Of a stretch of DNA of 64,000 bases, positions 18,487 to 25,525 are shown one piece after another. Numbering within the stretch: the stretch's first letter is position 1; every line of letters begins with the position of its first letter. A model generated the notes under the pieces. It did no database searches. It saw nothing but the letters and a program-made list of their open reading frames with translations, and was not told the DNA's origin. Origin of the DNA: CAJQQY01 sp045106765 (lineage in GTDB: Bacteria; Bacteroidota; Bacteroidia; Chitinophagales; Saprospiraceae); the NCBI GenBank assembly GCA_045106765.1, contig JBGCFD010000046.1, positions 59,223 to 123,222 on the forward strand. The letters run 5' to 3'. Made by a program: the position numbers and the translations under genes.

Positions 18487-18579
18487 ATTTTTTGATCACA
18501 TAGGCACATAGAGAACATAGGTTTTGGAGGGAAGTTCAACCACGACTATGTGTTCTATGTGCCCATGTGATCAAAAAAT
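18487..18579. repeat. Inverted repeat, CACATAG/ACATAG family, copy 1
   Basis: Arms 18487-18520 and 18546-18579 pair over about 34 bases with few mismatches, around a 25-base centre. Both contain TTTTTTGATCACATAGG-type words made of repeated ACATAG units. A shorter relative sits at 52692-52760. It lies between the Lgt-like and radical SAM genes, and an upstream reading frame of the latter runs through it. Confidence 0.8.
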
Positions 18580-18622
18580 CATTTTGTATATTTCAACTCT
18601 TTTAAGAAAAAATATTAAATCT

Positions 18623-20017
18623 ATGCCCACTAGAAATTACACCTACTATGATTTCACTTTGAGTCTTTGCCCTGAATGTTTGAGGCGAATAGATGCAAAA
18701 ATCATTTTTGAAAATGAAAATGTGTACATGCTCAAACGATGCCACGATCATGGAACTTCCAAAGTTTTGATTGCCGATGATATCGAATATTATAAAAATA
18801 TTAGAAACTACAACAAGCCTTCCGAGCTTCCACATAAGTTCAATACGAAGACTCATTTCGGTTGTCCATACGATTGTGGTTTGTGTCCTGATCATGAACA
18901 ACATTCTTGTTTGACTGTGGTCGAAGTGACTGATCGATGCAATTTATCTTGCCCAACTTGCTACGCAGGTTCGTCACCAACTTATGGAAGACATCGGACT
19001 TTGGAAGAAATAAAAAAGATGTTGGATACCGTAGTCGCCAATGAAAAAGAACCTGATGTTGTACAGATTAGCGGTGGCGAACCAACGATTCACCCTCAGT
19101 TTTTTGAAATTTTAGATTATGCCAAAACATTGCCTATCAAACATTTGATGCTCAATACAAATGGAATTAAGATTGCGATGGATTTCGAATTTACCAAAAG
19201 GCTAGCGACTTACATGCCTAATTTTGAAGTTTATTTGCAGTTCGATTCTTTTAAAAAAGAAGTGTTAGAAAAAATGCGAGGGGCAAACTTACTCAAGATA
19301 CGAGAGCAAGCTTTAGCGAATTTGAATGAATTAAATTTGTCCACTACTCTAGTCGTCACTTTGCAAAAAGGTTTGAATGATGATGAAATTGGAAAAATAA
19401 TTGAGTTCGCTCTTAAGCAAAAATGTGTGCGAGGCGTAACTTTGCAACCGACTCAAATTGCAGGACGTTTAGAGAATTTTAATAGTCAAACTGATCGAAT
19501 CACTTTGACCGAGGTACGTAGAAAAATTTTGGAACAAACTCCGATTCTAAACTCCGATGACATTATTCCTGTGCCTTGTAATCCTGATTCTTTGGCTATG
19601 GGCTACATTTTAAAACTGGGCGGCGAAGTATTTCCGTTGACTCGATATGTGAATCCAGCAGACCTTTTGGACAGCAGCAAAAATACCATCGTCTATGAAC
19701 AAGATGAACATTTGCATGGCAAGATGTTGGAATTATTTAGCACAGGAAATTCGGTAGAAAAATCGAATGAACATCTTCATCAGATTTTATGCTGCTTACC
19801 ACAAATTGATGCGCCGAACTTGAGTTATGATAATTTGTTTCGAGTGATTATTATGCAATTTATTGATGCGTATAATTTTGATGTTCGATCGATCAAAAAA
19901 TCATGCGTTCATATTGTAGACAAAGACAATCAAATTATCCCATTCGAAACGATGAATTTATTTTATCGAGATGATAAAAAAGAAACGTTAGAAAAACTTA
20001 GAAATGAAATTGCTTAA
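18623..20017 (+). CDS. Radical SAM protein, tetraether-synthase (Tes/MJ0619)-like
   Basis: 464 residues from ATG 18623. An in-frame ATG at 18524 exists, but its extra 33 codons translate the inverted repeat, so I reject it. Three cysteine clusters are visible: CPEC (16-19), CPYDCGLCPDH (81-91) and the radical SAM loop CNLSCPTC (Cys106, 110, 113), followed by SGGEPT (150-155). The CPECL and CPxDCGLCP pattern before the SAM cluster is what I know from archaeal Tes, which joins lipid tails by carbon-carbon bonds, and from its many uncharacterised bacterial relatives. LNTNGIKIA and a C-terminal region with a Cys pair (ILCCLPQ) follow. Its place after an Lgt-like gene suggests a lipid or lipoprotein substrate (inference). 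Confidence 0.8.
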   Translation: MPTRNYTYYDFTLSLCPECLRRIDAKIIFENENVYMLKRCHDHGTSKVLIADDIEYYKNIRNYNKPSELPHKFNTKTHFGCPYDCGLCPDHEQHSCLTVVEVTDRCNLSCPTCYAGSSPTYGRHRTLEEIKKMLDTVVANEKEPDVVQISGGEPTIHPQFFEILDYAKTLPIKHLMLNTNGIKIAMDFEFTKRLATYMPNFEVYLQFDSFKKEVLEKMRGANLLKIREQALANLNELNLSTTLVVTLQKGLNDDEIGKIIEFALKQKCVRGVTLQPTQIAGRLENFNSQTDRITLTEVRRKILEQTPILNSDDIIPVPCNPDSLAMGYILKLGGEVFPLTRYVNPADLLDSSKNTIVYEQDEHLHGKMLELFSTGNSVEKSNEHLHQILCCLPQIDAPNLSYDNLFRVIIMQFIDAYNFDVRSIKKSCVHIVDKDNQIIPFETMNLFYRDDKKETLEKLRNEIA

Positions 20018-20036
20018 TCCTTAAAAATTTAAATCG

Positions 20037-20237
20037 ATGAATTTTCTATTAATGAGTGGTGGTGATCTTGATTTTATACTTTACCTTTTAGCTATATTTT
20101 GGAGTATTCCAATTATTATTTTAGTTGTTGGATTAACTCGATTAAAAAGTCGTCCTAAAAATGCTAAAACATTAATTATTATTGCAGGAGTTTGGCTGGT
20201 GGTAGGCGGTGGAATTTGTGGGTCAATGCTTTATTAA
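20037..20237 (+). CDS. Small two-helix membrane protein, copy 1
   Basis: 66 residues: two hydrophobic helices (about 10-32 and 43-63) joined by a basic turn, RLKSRPKNAKT. It starts 19 bases after the radical SAM stop, so probably shares its transcript. The next gene encodes a clear paralogue: both have IPI near the first helix, a basic loop and KTLIIIAG before an ending of CGSM. Function unknown. Confidence 0.6.
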   Translation: MNFLLMSGGDLDFILYLLAIFWSIPIIILVVGLTRLKSRPKNAKTLIIIAGVWLVVGGGICGSMLY

Positions 20238-20256
20238 TTGTAAAAAAATTATCAAA

Positions 20257-20454
20257 ATGATTTTACTTGAATTTAATGGACAAGGATTAGAGATACTTAT
20301 ATTCATTATTGCGATGTTATGGATAATTCCAATTGTGATGCTCATCTTTGGAATTGCTCAATTAAAAAAGCATCCTAAACGTGGTAAAACCTTAATCATT
20401 ATTGCAGGAATTTGGTTGATTATTGGAATAGGATTTTGTGGTTCCATGTCGTAA
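20257..20454 (+). CDS. Small two-helix membrane protein, copy 2
   Basis: 65 residues from ATG 20257; an upstream in-frame ATG at 20209 lies inside copy 1 and is unlikely. The sequence mirrors copy 1: LWIIPIVMLIFGIAQLKKHP, then KTLIIIAGIWLIIG and CGSMS. The spacing of 19 bases to copy 1 and 10 bases to the OmpA-like gene fits one operon. A tandem duplication is evident, the function is not. Confidence 0.6.
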   Translation: MILLEFNGQGLEILIFIIAMLWIIPIVMLIFGIAQLKKHPKRGKTLIIIAGIWLIIGIGFCGSMS

Positions 20455-20464
20455 AAGAATACTT

Positions 20465-22372
20465 ATGAAAATAATAACTAATTTTCTTTTTCTAATTATT
20501 TTCTCATCAAACTTATTTGCACAACAAGAATTTTTGACGCTAAATTATGATTCAGATAAAAGCAAGATTACAGCTAGACATCTTTCCCAACTCGAATCAT
20601 TTTTCAAAAAACTCTCTTCTAAAAAAATTGAAAAAATAAATATTGTTGGACATACTGACACAACTGCCAACATATATTACAATCAAAATCTTTCTAGAAA
20701 ACGAGCGACCAAAGTTCAATCATTTTTCCTCTCCAAAGGAATTCCACCTAACCAAATTCAAATTTCATGGCAAGGAGAATCTCAATCTATTTCGCCAAAA
20801 AATCTTCGAGAAGATCGAAGAGTAGTCATTGAAGTTTTTTTTCCCATAAAAAAAATTGAAATAGTCGAAGCAATTATTGAAGTGGACAAACCGATTTTGA
20901 CTACTCCAGTTTCAGATCTTTTTAAGAAAACAAGTATTCCAATTCAAGAGTTTTGCATCAATCCAAAAAAAGATACTACCATACAATGTGCTCAAGGAAC
21001 AATTATAAATATCCAAGCCAACTCATTTGCATTAAATTCTATTCAGAGTCGAAATAAGAATTGCGTTCGATTTCAAGTCAAGGAAGTTTTTTTATTTTCT
21101 GATATGATTTTAGAAAATTTGACTACGACTTCTGACGGTCAAATTTTAGAAACGCAAGGAATGATTTATACCAATGCCATTTTAGAAAATGACACCTTAT
21201 CTCTAAAAAAAGATATTGATATTTTTGTTCCAATTGATGACCCAAAATTGGATGCAAAAATATTTGATGGAACAAGAAATCCTCATTCTGATGTGATAAA
21301 TTGGACGGTTAATAACAATAGTGTTTTACGAAACTTTGATGTCTTCGAATTAGATAACTGCTTGAAATACAATGCATTATGGCAAAAATGCAATAACAAA
21401 CATGATTACATTTCCATTCAACCTGATCTAACTGGGAGGTGTCTTCGAAGGATAATCCTCTGTGGTGGGGTAAAAAAATGTCACCGATGCAAAATTATTT
21501 TTTGTCGATTTCCAAAAAGAATTCTTAAACCTTTTCATGGAATGTTTAGCAGAGAAGTTAGATCAGGCAATAAGCATTTTAGACAATGTCAAAGAATGCT
21601 GCGAAGACAAGAACGATATGCTAGAAAACGTGATCATAAAAACTTAAGGAAACTATGTGCCTCGCTCAGAGATATGGTCCGACAAGATGTCTTAGAAGGA
21701 GTAAGTGAGCCGAACAAAAATGAAAAAGAATTACTTGAATTGACTGACTTGATAGAACGCTCAGATAGTTTAATTCGAAATGGATTGGTCAATACAAATC
21801 TTATTTCTAGATGCAACGAGTTGGATAAATTATTTAAAGAATACGAAGTCGAAAATGTAGAAGATTTATTAATGGCGATCAATCAACCTCTTTTGGATGA
21901 GTTTAATGTTACCACTATGGAGCAATTGTTAGATACTTTGCCGAAAGTTAATTTTGAAAACCTGGAAGTGGCGTATCGAAACGAAACTATTTCATTTGAA
22001 GATTATAAATTTTATGTTTTTAATATTTCTAGTTTGGGTTGGAAAAATATTGATATTTTTCACGGTGTAAAAGATATAAATAAAACCAAACTAACGGTCA
22101 ATCTTTTGCCTTCTCGTGAAGTTGATTGTAAACTAGTTTTTAAAAAACAATCTTATGTTCTTCCTGCAAAATTAGCCGACGACCATTTTTATTTTGATGG
22201 AATTCCAAAAAACGAAGAAGCTTGGATTGTTGCGATCAAATATGAAAACGGGCAACCAATATTGGCGATGAAGGAAATTGTTGTCAAGAAAAAATCTTTT
22301 GATTTGGAATTTGAAAAATTGACTTTGGAAGAGTTGAAAGTACGATTAAAAGTTTTAGATTTTAAAGAATAA
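20465..22372 (+). CDS. OmpA-domain protein with N-terminal OmpA and ZU5-like middle
   Basis: About 635 residues from ATG 20465, chosen because it begins a signal peptide (KIITNFLFLIIFSSNLFAQ). The OmpA-like domain comes first (about 20-125: LTLNYDSDKSKIT, NIVGHTDTTAN, LSRKRATKVQSFF, EDRRVVIEV), the reverse of the usual C-terminal place. A middle domain with GTIINIQANSF and LETQGMIYTNA resembles the ZU5-like domains of Bacteroidota surface proteins. About residues 310-420 are unusually rich in Cys, Arg and His (CGGVKKCHRCKIIFC and RMLRRQERYARKRDHK), and a helical and beta tail follows. Probably a periplasmic wall-linked protein; its role is unknown. Confidence 0.7.
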   Translation: MKIITNFLFLIIFSSNLFAQQEFLTLNYDSDKSKITARHLSQLESFFKKLSSKKIEKINIVGHTDTTANIYYNQNLSRKRATKVQSFFLSKGIPPNQIQISWQGESQSISPKNLREDRRVVIEVFFPIKKIEIVEAIIEVDKPILTTPVSDLFKKTSIPIQEFCINPKKDTTIQCAQGTIINIQANSFALNSIQSRNKNCVRFQVKEVFLFSDMILENLTTTSDGQILETQGMIYTNAILENDTLSLKKDIDIFVPIDDPKLDAKIFDGTRNPHSDVINWTVNNNSVLRNFDVFELDNCLKYNALWQKCNNKHDYISIQPDLTGRCLRRIILCGGVKKCHRCKIIFCRFPKRILKPFHGMFSREVRSGNKHFRQCQRMLRRQERYARKRDHKNLRKLCASLRDMVRQDVLEGVSEPNKNEKELLELTDLIERSDSLIRNGLVNTNLISRCNELDKLFKEYEVENVEDLLMAINQPLLDEFNVTTMEQLLDTLPKVNFENLEVAYRNETISFEDYKFYVFNISSLGWKNIDIFHGVKDINKTKLTVNLLPSREVDCKLVFKKQSYVLPAKLADDHFYFDGIPKNEEAWIVAIKYENGQPILAMKEIVVKKKSFDLEFEKLTLEELKVRLKVLDFKE

Positions 22373-22427
22373 AATATAGATTCACTTTTTCAAAAACTTA
22401 ATTTTAGTTATTAGACTTTATTCGTTT

Positions 22428-22473
22428 GACGTTTTACGATCGCTCATACAATTCTATTTAGAATAAACTCTAT
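22428..22473. repeat. 46-base intergenic repeat, copy 1 (GACGTTTTACG family)
   Basis: This stretch aligns without gaps to 27651-27696, sharing GACGTTTTACG, TTCTATTT, GAATAA and TCTAT. Both copies sit shortly downstream of a plus-strand stop codon. Here a weak hairpin with Ts follows (about 22466-22490), so it may act as a terminator. Confidence 0.55.
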
Positions 22474-22503
22474 TGAAGTTGTTTTAAAAATATTTATTTC
22501 AAT

Positions 22504-23073
22504 ATGAAAGCTACCCTACTCTTTTTATTTTTTACAATAATATTTAGTTGCTCCAATTCATCAACAGCTGACTCCAAAGAAAAAAATCATCGTGTCGATG
22601 GAGTCGTTCTTCCCTTGCCTACCGAATTTAAAAGTGTAGTCGGAGAAAGAATATTGGAAGGCGTTCCTCCTTTAAGAAATACGATTACAATTAAAGAGTC
22701 TGACTCAAGAACTTATATTTTAAATGAAAAAGATGGTGAACTAATCGCGATAGTTCAATTAGAAGCATTGAAACATCGAGTGGAAATTGAAGGAGAAAAC
22801 TATCACGATCTTATCAGTAATATTGAGTACATCAATCGAAGTTATTCTGCTAAAGGCATGAATACTACCATCATCGAAAAAGATGTGGAAAGCAAAATTG
22901 ATCCAAAGTATTTTAAAGTAAAAAATTTAATTACCACTCCAGATCAAGACACTTTTACGATGACTCAATATTATATCACTAATAATTTTAGGTCAGCAAG
23001 TGTAGTCGTTTGGAATATGGAACAAAATGCAAATGACTTGGAAGAGTATGTAAGAAGGATGCTTTTATTTTGA
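22504..23073 (+). CDS. Hypothetical lipoprotein
   Basis: 189 residues with a lipoprotein signal whose lipobox is IFSC (Cys16). The remainder is soluble and polar, with VVLPLPTEFKSVVGERILEG, a TITIKESDSRTYIL strand and a final TTPDQDTFTMTQYYI. I recognise no family. It is flanked by the repeat-bearing gap on the left and a 165-base gap before the convergent methyltransferase. Envelope location is inferred from the lipobox. Confidence 0.6.
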   Translation: MKATLLFLFFTIIFSCSNSSTADSKEKNHRVDGVVLPLPTEFKSVVGERILEGVPPLRNTITIKESDSRTYILNEKDGELIAIVQLEALKHRVEIEGENYHDLISNIEYINRSYSAKGMNTTIIEKDVESKIDPKYFKVKNLITTPDQDTFTMTQYYITNNFRSASVVVWNMEQNANDLEEYVRRMLLF

Positions 23074-23238
23074 AAAAATCAAAATAGCTTAAACTTATTT
23101 ATGGGTCAAATCTTCAGTATTTATAACAACTTAGAACATGTTTAAAATAGTAAGCTATCTACATAAACATAATCTTTTAAATAAAAAATACTCATCCTAA
23201 GTAGTGTCTGGTAGAGAAAAAAAGTGGTTCAAAATAAT

Positions 23239-24096
23239 TTACTTCTCCGCCACAATCACACTATACCACCAAATTCCTTTTTGAAAAGCATCATATTGTC
23301 TCATCGACCCGACAAGATTTCCATGCTGGACTGCTGATCGTATTTTGAAAAGTTTTAACACCCATTCAATCGGGTAAGAGCGCTTACATTTTTCATGTAA
23401 ATTTCGCAGCGAGACTCCAACTTGCTCATTAAAATTTTCGATTTCAATACTTTTAAATCCTACTGATTTCATATGATGGAGATGTTCTTCCTCTGTATCA
23501 ATATCTTCGATTGCCCAGTTGTTGAGCCATTTTTTTTTCAATAAAATTTCATTTTGTTCGGATAAAGGTCTTTTTGTTCGGAGGTATTCGGCGAGTACAA
23601 TTCTACCGCCAGGCTTGAGTAAACGGTATGCTTCATTGTAAAAATCTATTTTATTTTCAGCATGACAAACACTCTCACAAGCCCAAATCACATCGAATGA
23701 TTCAGCAGCAAAAGGGGTATCGCAATAATCTGCCTGCACAAAATCTGTTGTCCCTTTAAAATTCATCGAACTCGCTCTTTTTCTGCAATCTGCTATCTGT
23801 CGTTCGGGAAGAGAAATTCCCACCACATCTACTTCAAAATGTGTCGCTAACCAAAAAGAACTTCCTCCCAAACCACAGCCTGCATCTAAAATTCGATCGC
23901 CATTTTTCACCTTAGCTTTTACTGCCAAAATTTTATTGGTGTGAGAAAGTGCAGCATAGTGCGAGCTAGATTCTTCATCATAAAAACCAAAATGTAACGC
24001 TGGATTTTCTTGATCATACCAAGCAATTTTATAATCAAATTCTGTTTGGTCGTAATACTCAATGATGTCTTTTTTGTCCTTTTTAATTATTGCCAT
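23239..24096 (-). CDS. Class I SAM-dependent methyltransferase (tocopherol/sterol-MT-like)
   Basis: About 285 residues from ATG 24096 (MAIIKKDKKDIIEYYDQ); an ATG at 24150 would add 18 residues with no domain value. The start IIEYYDQTEFDYKIAW and LHFGFYDEESS match the small-molecule methyltransferase group that includes gamma-tocopherol and sterol methyltransferases. The SAM motif is ILDAGCGLGGSSFWLA, with VVGISLPERQI after it; FDVIWACESVCHAE and LLKPGGRIVLAEYL complete the Rossmann core. The substrate is a small lipid-like or isoprenoid molecule by family analogy. It is a single gene between convergent and divergent neighbours. Confidence 0.82.
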   Translation of the reverse strand: MAIIKKDKKDIIEYYDQTEFDYKIAWYDQENPALHFGFYDEESSSHYAALSHTNKILAVKAKVKNGDRILDAGCGLGGSSFWLATHFEVDVVGISLPERQIADCRKRASSMNFKGTTDFVQADYCDTPFAAESFDVIWACESVCHAENKIDFYNEAYRLLKPGGRIVLAEYLRTKRPLSEQNEILLKKKWLNNWAIEDIDTEEEHLHHMKSVGFKSIEIENFNEQVGVSLRNLHEKCKRSYPIEWVLKLFKIRSAVQHGNLVGSMRQYDAFQKGIWWYSVIVAEK

Positions 24097-24337
24097 TTGC
24101 CAAAGGTAAGGAATGAGAATTAAATTATTTACTGATACTCGGTTAGTCATAAATAGAATTTATAGTGAGATATTTTGGTGAATAAAATTCTCATTCAAAC
24201 TATCCAAAATGTTAGTTTTTGCAATTTTTCACTCCCAAAAAAAATTCTTTTCTCATTTTTTCGCAATTAAGGGGTAACCTTTTTAAGCTTCAGTATATAT
24301 GGACTTGAACTTAATAATTCTAACAAAATATACTATT

Positions 24338-24835
24338 ATGAAGGTTTACATTACATTATTTTTTGTTTTCCTCAGCTGGAACACAAGCCTTGGGCAAACT
24401 ATGCTCAAACAAACGCTGGGTATAAATGGAAAATCTGAATTCATCTATGCTAATAACAAAAGTTATTTTTTCCAACAATCTATTGGTCAAGCTAGTGTAA
24501 TAAATACTTTTAATGCAAACAACCATCAACTCAGACAAGGCTTTTTGCAACCTATAAAAGCTGCATTAATTAATAGTGGATTTGATACTACAATAGATGT
24601 TCTCCTTTACCCTAATCCTTTCGATGAAACCATCAATTTAGAATTTGAAGAAGTCTTAATTGATGAAATCATTATTACCCTTCACAATATCATCGGACAG
24701 CAGATTCACCAAGAAAAATTTGCTCCTACTGAAAATCTAACATTCCAATTTCATAACCTTCCGATAGGTACATATATACTTAGAGGGCATATGCGATCTC
24801 AGACATTTGCATTAAAAATAATTAAACAAAAATGA
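24338..24835 (+). CDS. Short secreted protein with T9SS type A sorting domain
   Basis: About 165 residues from ATG 24338, which opens a signal peptide (VYITLFFVFLSWNTSLGQ). A ~70-residue body (ESIYANNKSY-like strands, FFQQSIGQASVI, QLRQGFLQPIKA) is followed by a type A sorting domain: VLLYPNPFDETINLEF, then ITLHNIIGQQI, LPIGTYILRG and ALKIIKQK. FQQSIGQ and HQLRQGF are typical of small Bacteroidota T9SS proteins that lie beside a barrel. Its stop overlaps the start of the next gene by four bases (ATGA), so the two are translationally coupled. Confidence 0.8.
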   Translation: MKVYITLFFVFLSWNTSLGQTMLKQTLGINGKSEFIYANNKSYFFQQSIGQASVINTFNANNHQLRQGFLQPIKAALINSGFDTTIDVLLYPNPFDETINLEFEEVLIDEIIITLHNIIGQQIHQEKFAPTENLTFQFHNLPIGTYILRGHMRSQTFALKIIKQK

Positions 24836-25482
24836 AAACAAACTTACTTATTCTATTCCTAATTATGGCAGGAATTCAGTTAACGAATGCTCAACAACTA
24901 TATCTTAAAACTGGTTCGACCCTATCTAATTTTAACTACGAAAACTCTGAGGGAGTTTCTTTAGACAATTTACAATCAGTTGGAAAATTCCATTTTGGCA
25001 TTGGTAATCGATATCTAATGAATCATGGTAGCTTATTCTTTACCTATGGTGCAAGCTGGAACAACTATGGTGCGATAGGAAGTGATCCTCGCTTAAACAA
25101 TTTCTTTGAATGGGATTTAACTTATGTCGGTTTAAATACAGGACTCGACATCAAATTCTTTGAGATCCAAGACTTTTCTTTATCCTTTTCTGGAAATATT
25201 GGCGCTGAGTATCTTATCAGAGGTAACCAAGTAATCAATAACCAAACCTACGACATCCGTCATTCGGAGGAATATAATTCCTTGAATCTTATGCTTTGGG
25301 CAGGCACACTTGCAAGTTATGAATTATCCAGAAAGTCTGCTATTTGCTTCCAATATCAGTTGGGATATTCTCTGCTTAATTCACAAGGTTCAGGCAATGA
25401 TAATGAACATTTAAAATTACTGGCACATCAATTTAGCATCGGATTTTTGATTAATATCACCAACGTTTATTGTCCTTTTTAA
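24832..25482 (+). CDS. Outer-membrane beta-barrel protein coupled to the T9SS gene
   Basis: 216 residues, signal peptide ending TNAQ (about 1-20). The rest is alternating amphipathic strands typical of small barrels: LYLKTGSTLSNFNYE, LFFTYGASWNNYG, LSFSGNIGAEYLIRG, AICFQYQLGYSLLN and a final HQFSIGFLINI. The start overlaps the stop of the T9SS-tagged protein gene, so the pair is made together. It could anchor or chaperone that protein; this is inference from context. Confidence 0.7.
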   Translation: MKTNLLILFLIMAGIQLTNAQQLYLKTGSTLSNFNYENSEGVSLDNLQSVGKFHFGIGNRYLMNHGSLFFTYGASWNNYGAIGSDPRLNNFFEWDLTYVGLNTGLDIKFFEIQDFSLSFSGNIGAEYLIRGNQVINNQTYDIRHSEEYNSLNLMLWAGTLASYELSRKSAICFQYQLGYSLLNSQGSGNDNEHLKLLAHQFSIGFLINITNVYCPF

Positions 25483-25525
25483 AACCAATAGAAATTAGAA
25501 TTGACTATTTAAAAAATAATACATC

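Noticed and set aside
18524..18622. N-terminal extension of the radical SAM protein
   Set aside because: The 33 codons are the translated inverted repeat and have a different character from the rest.
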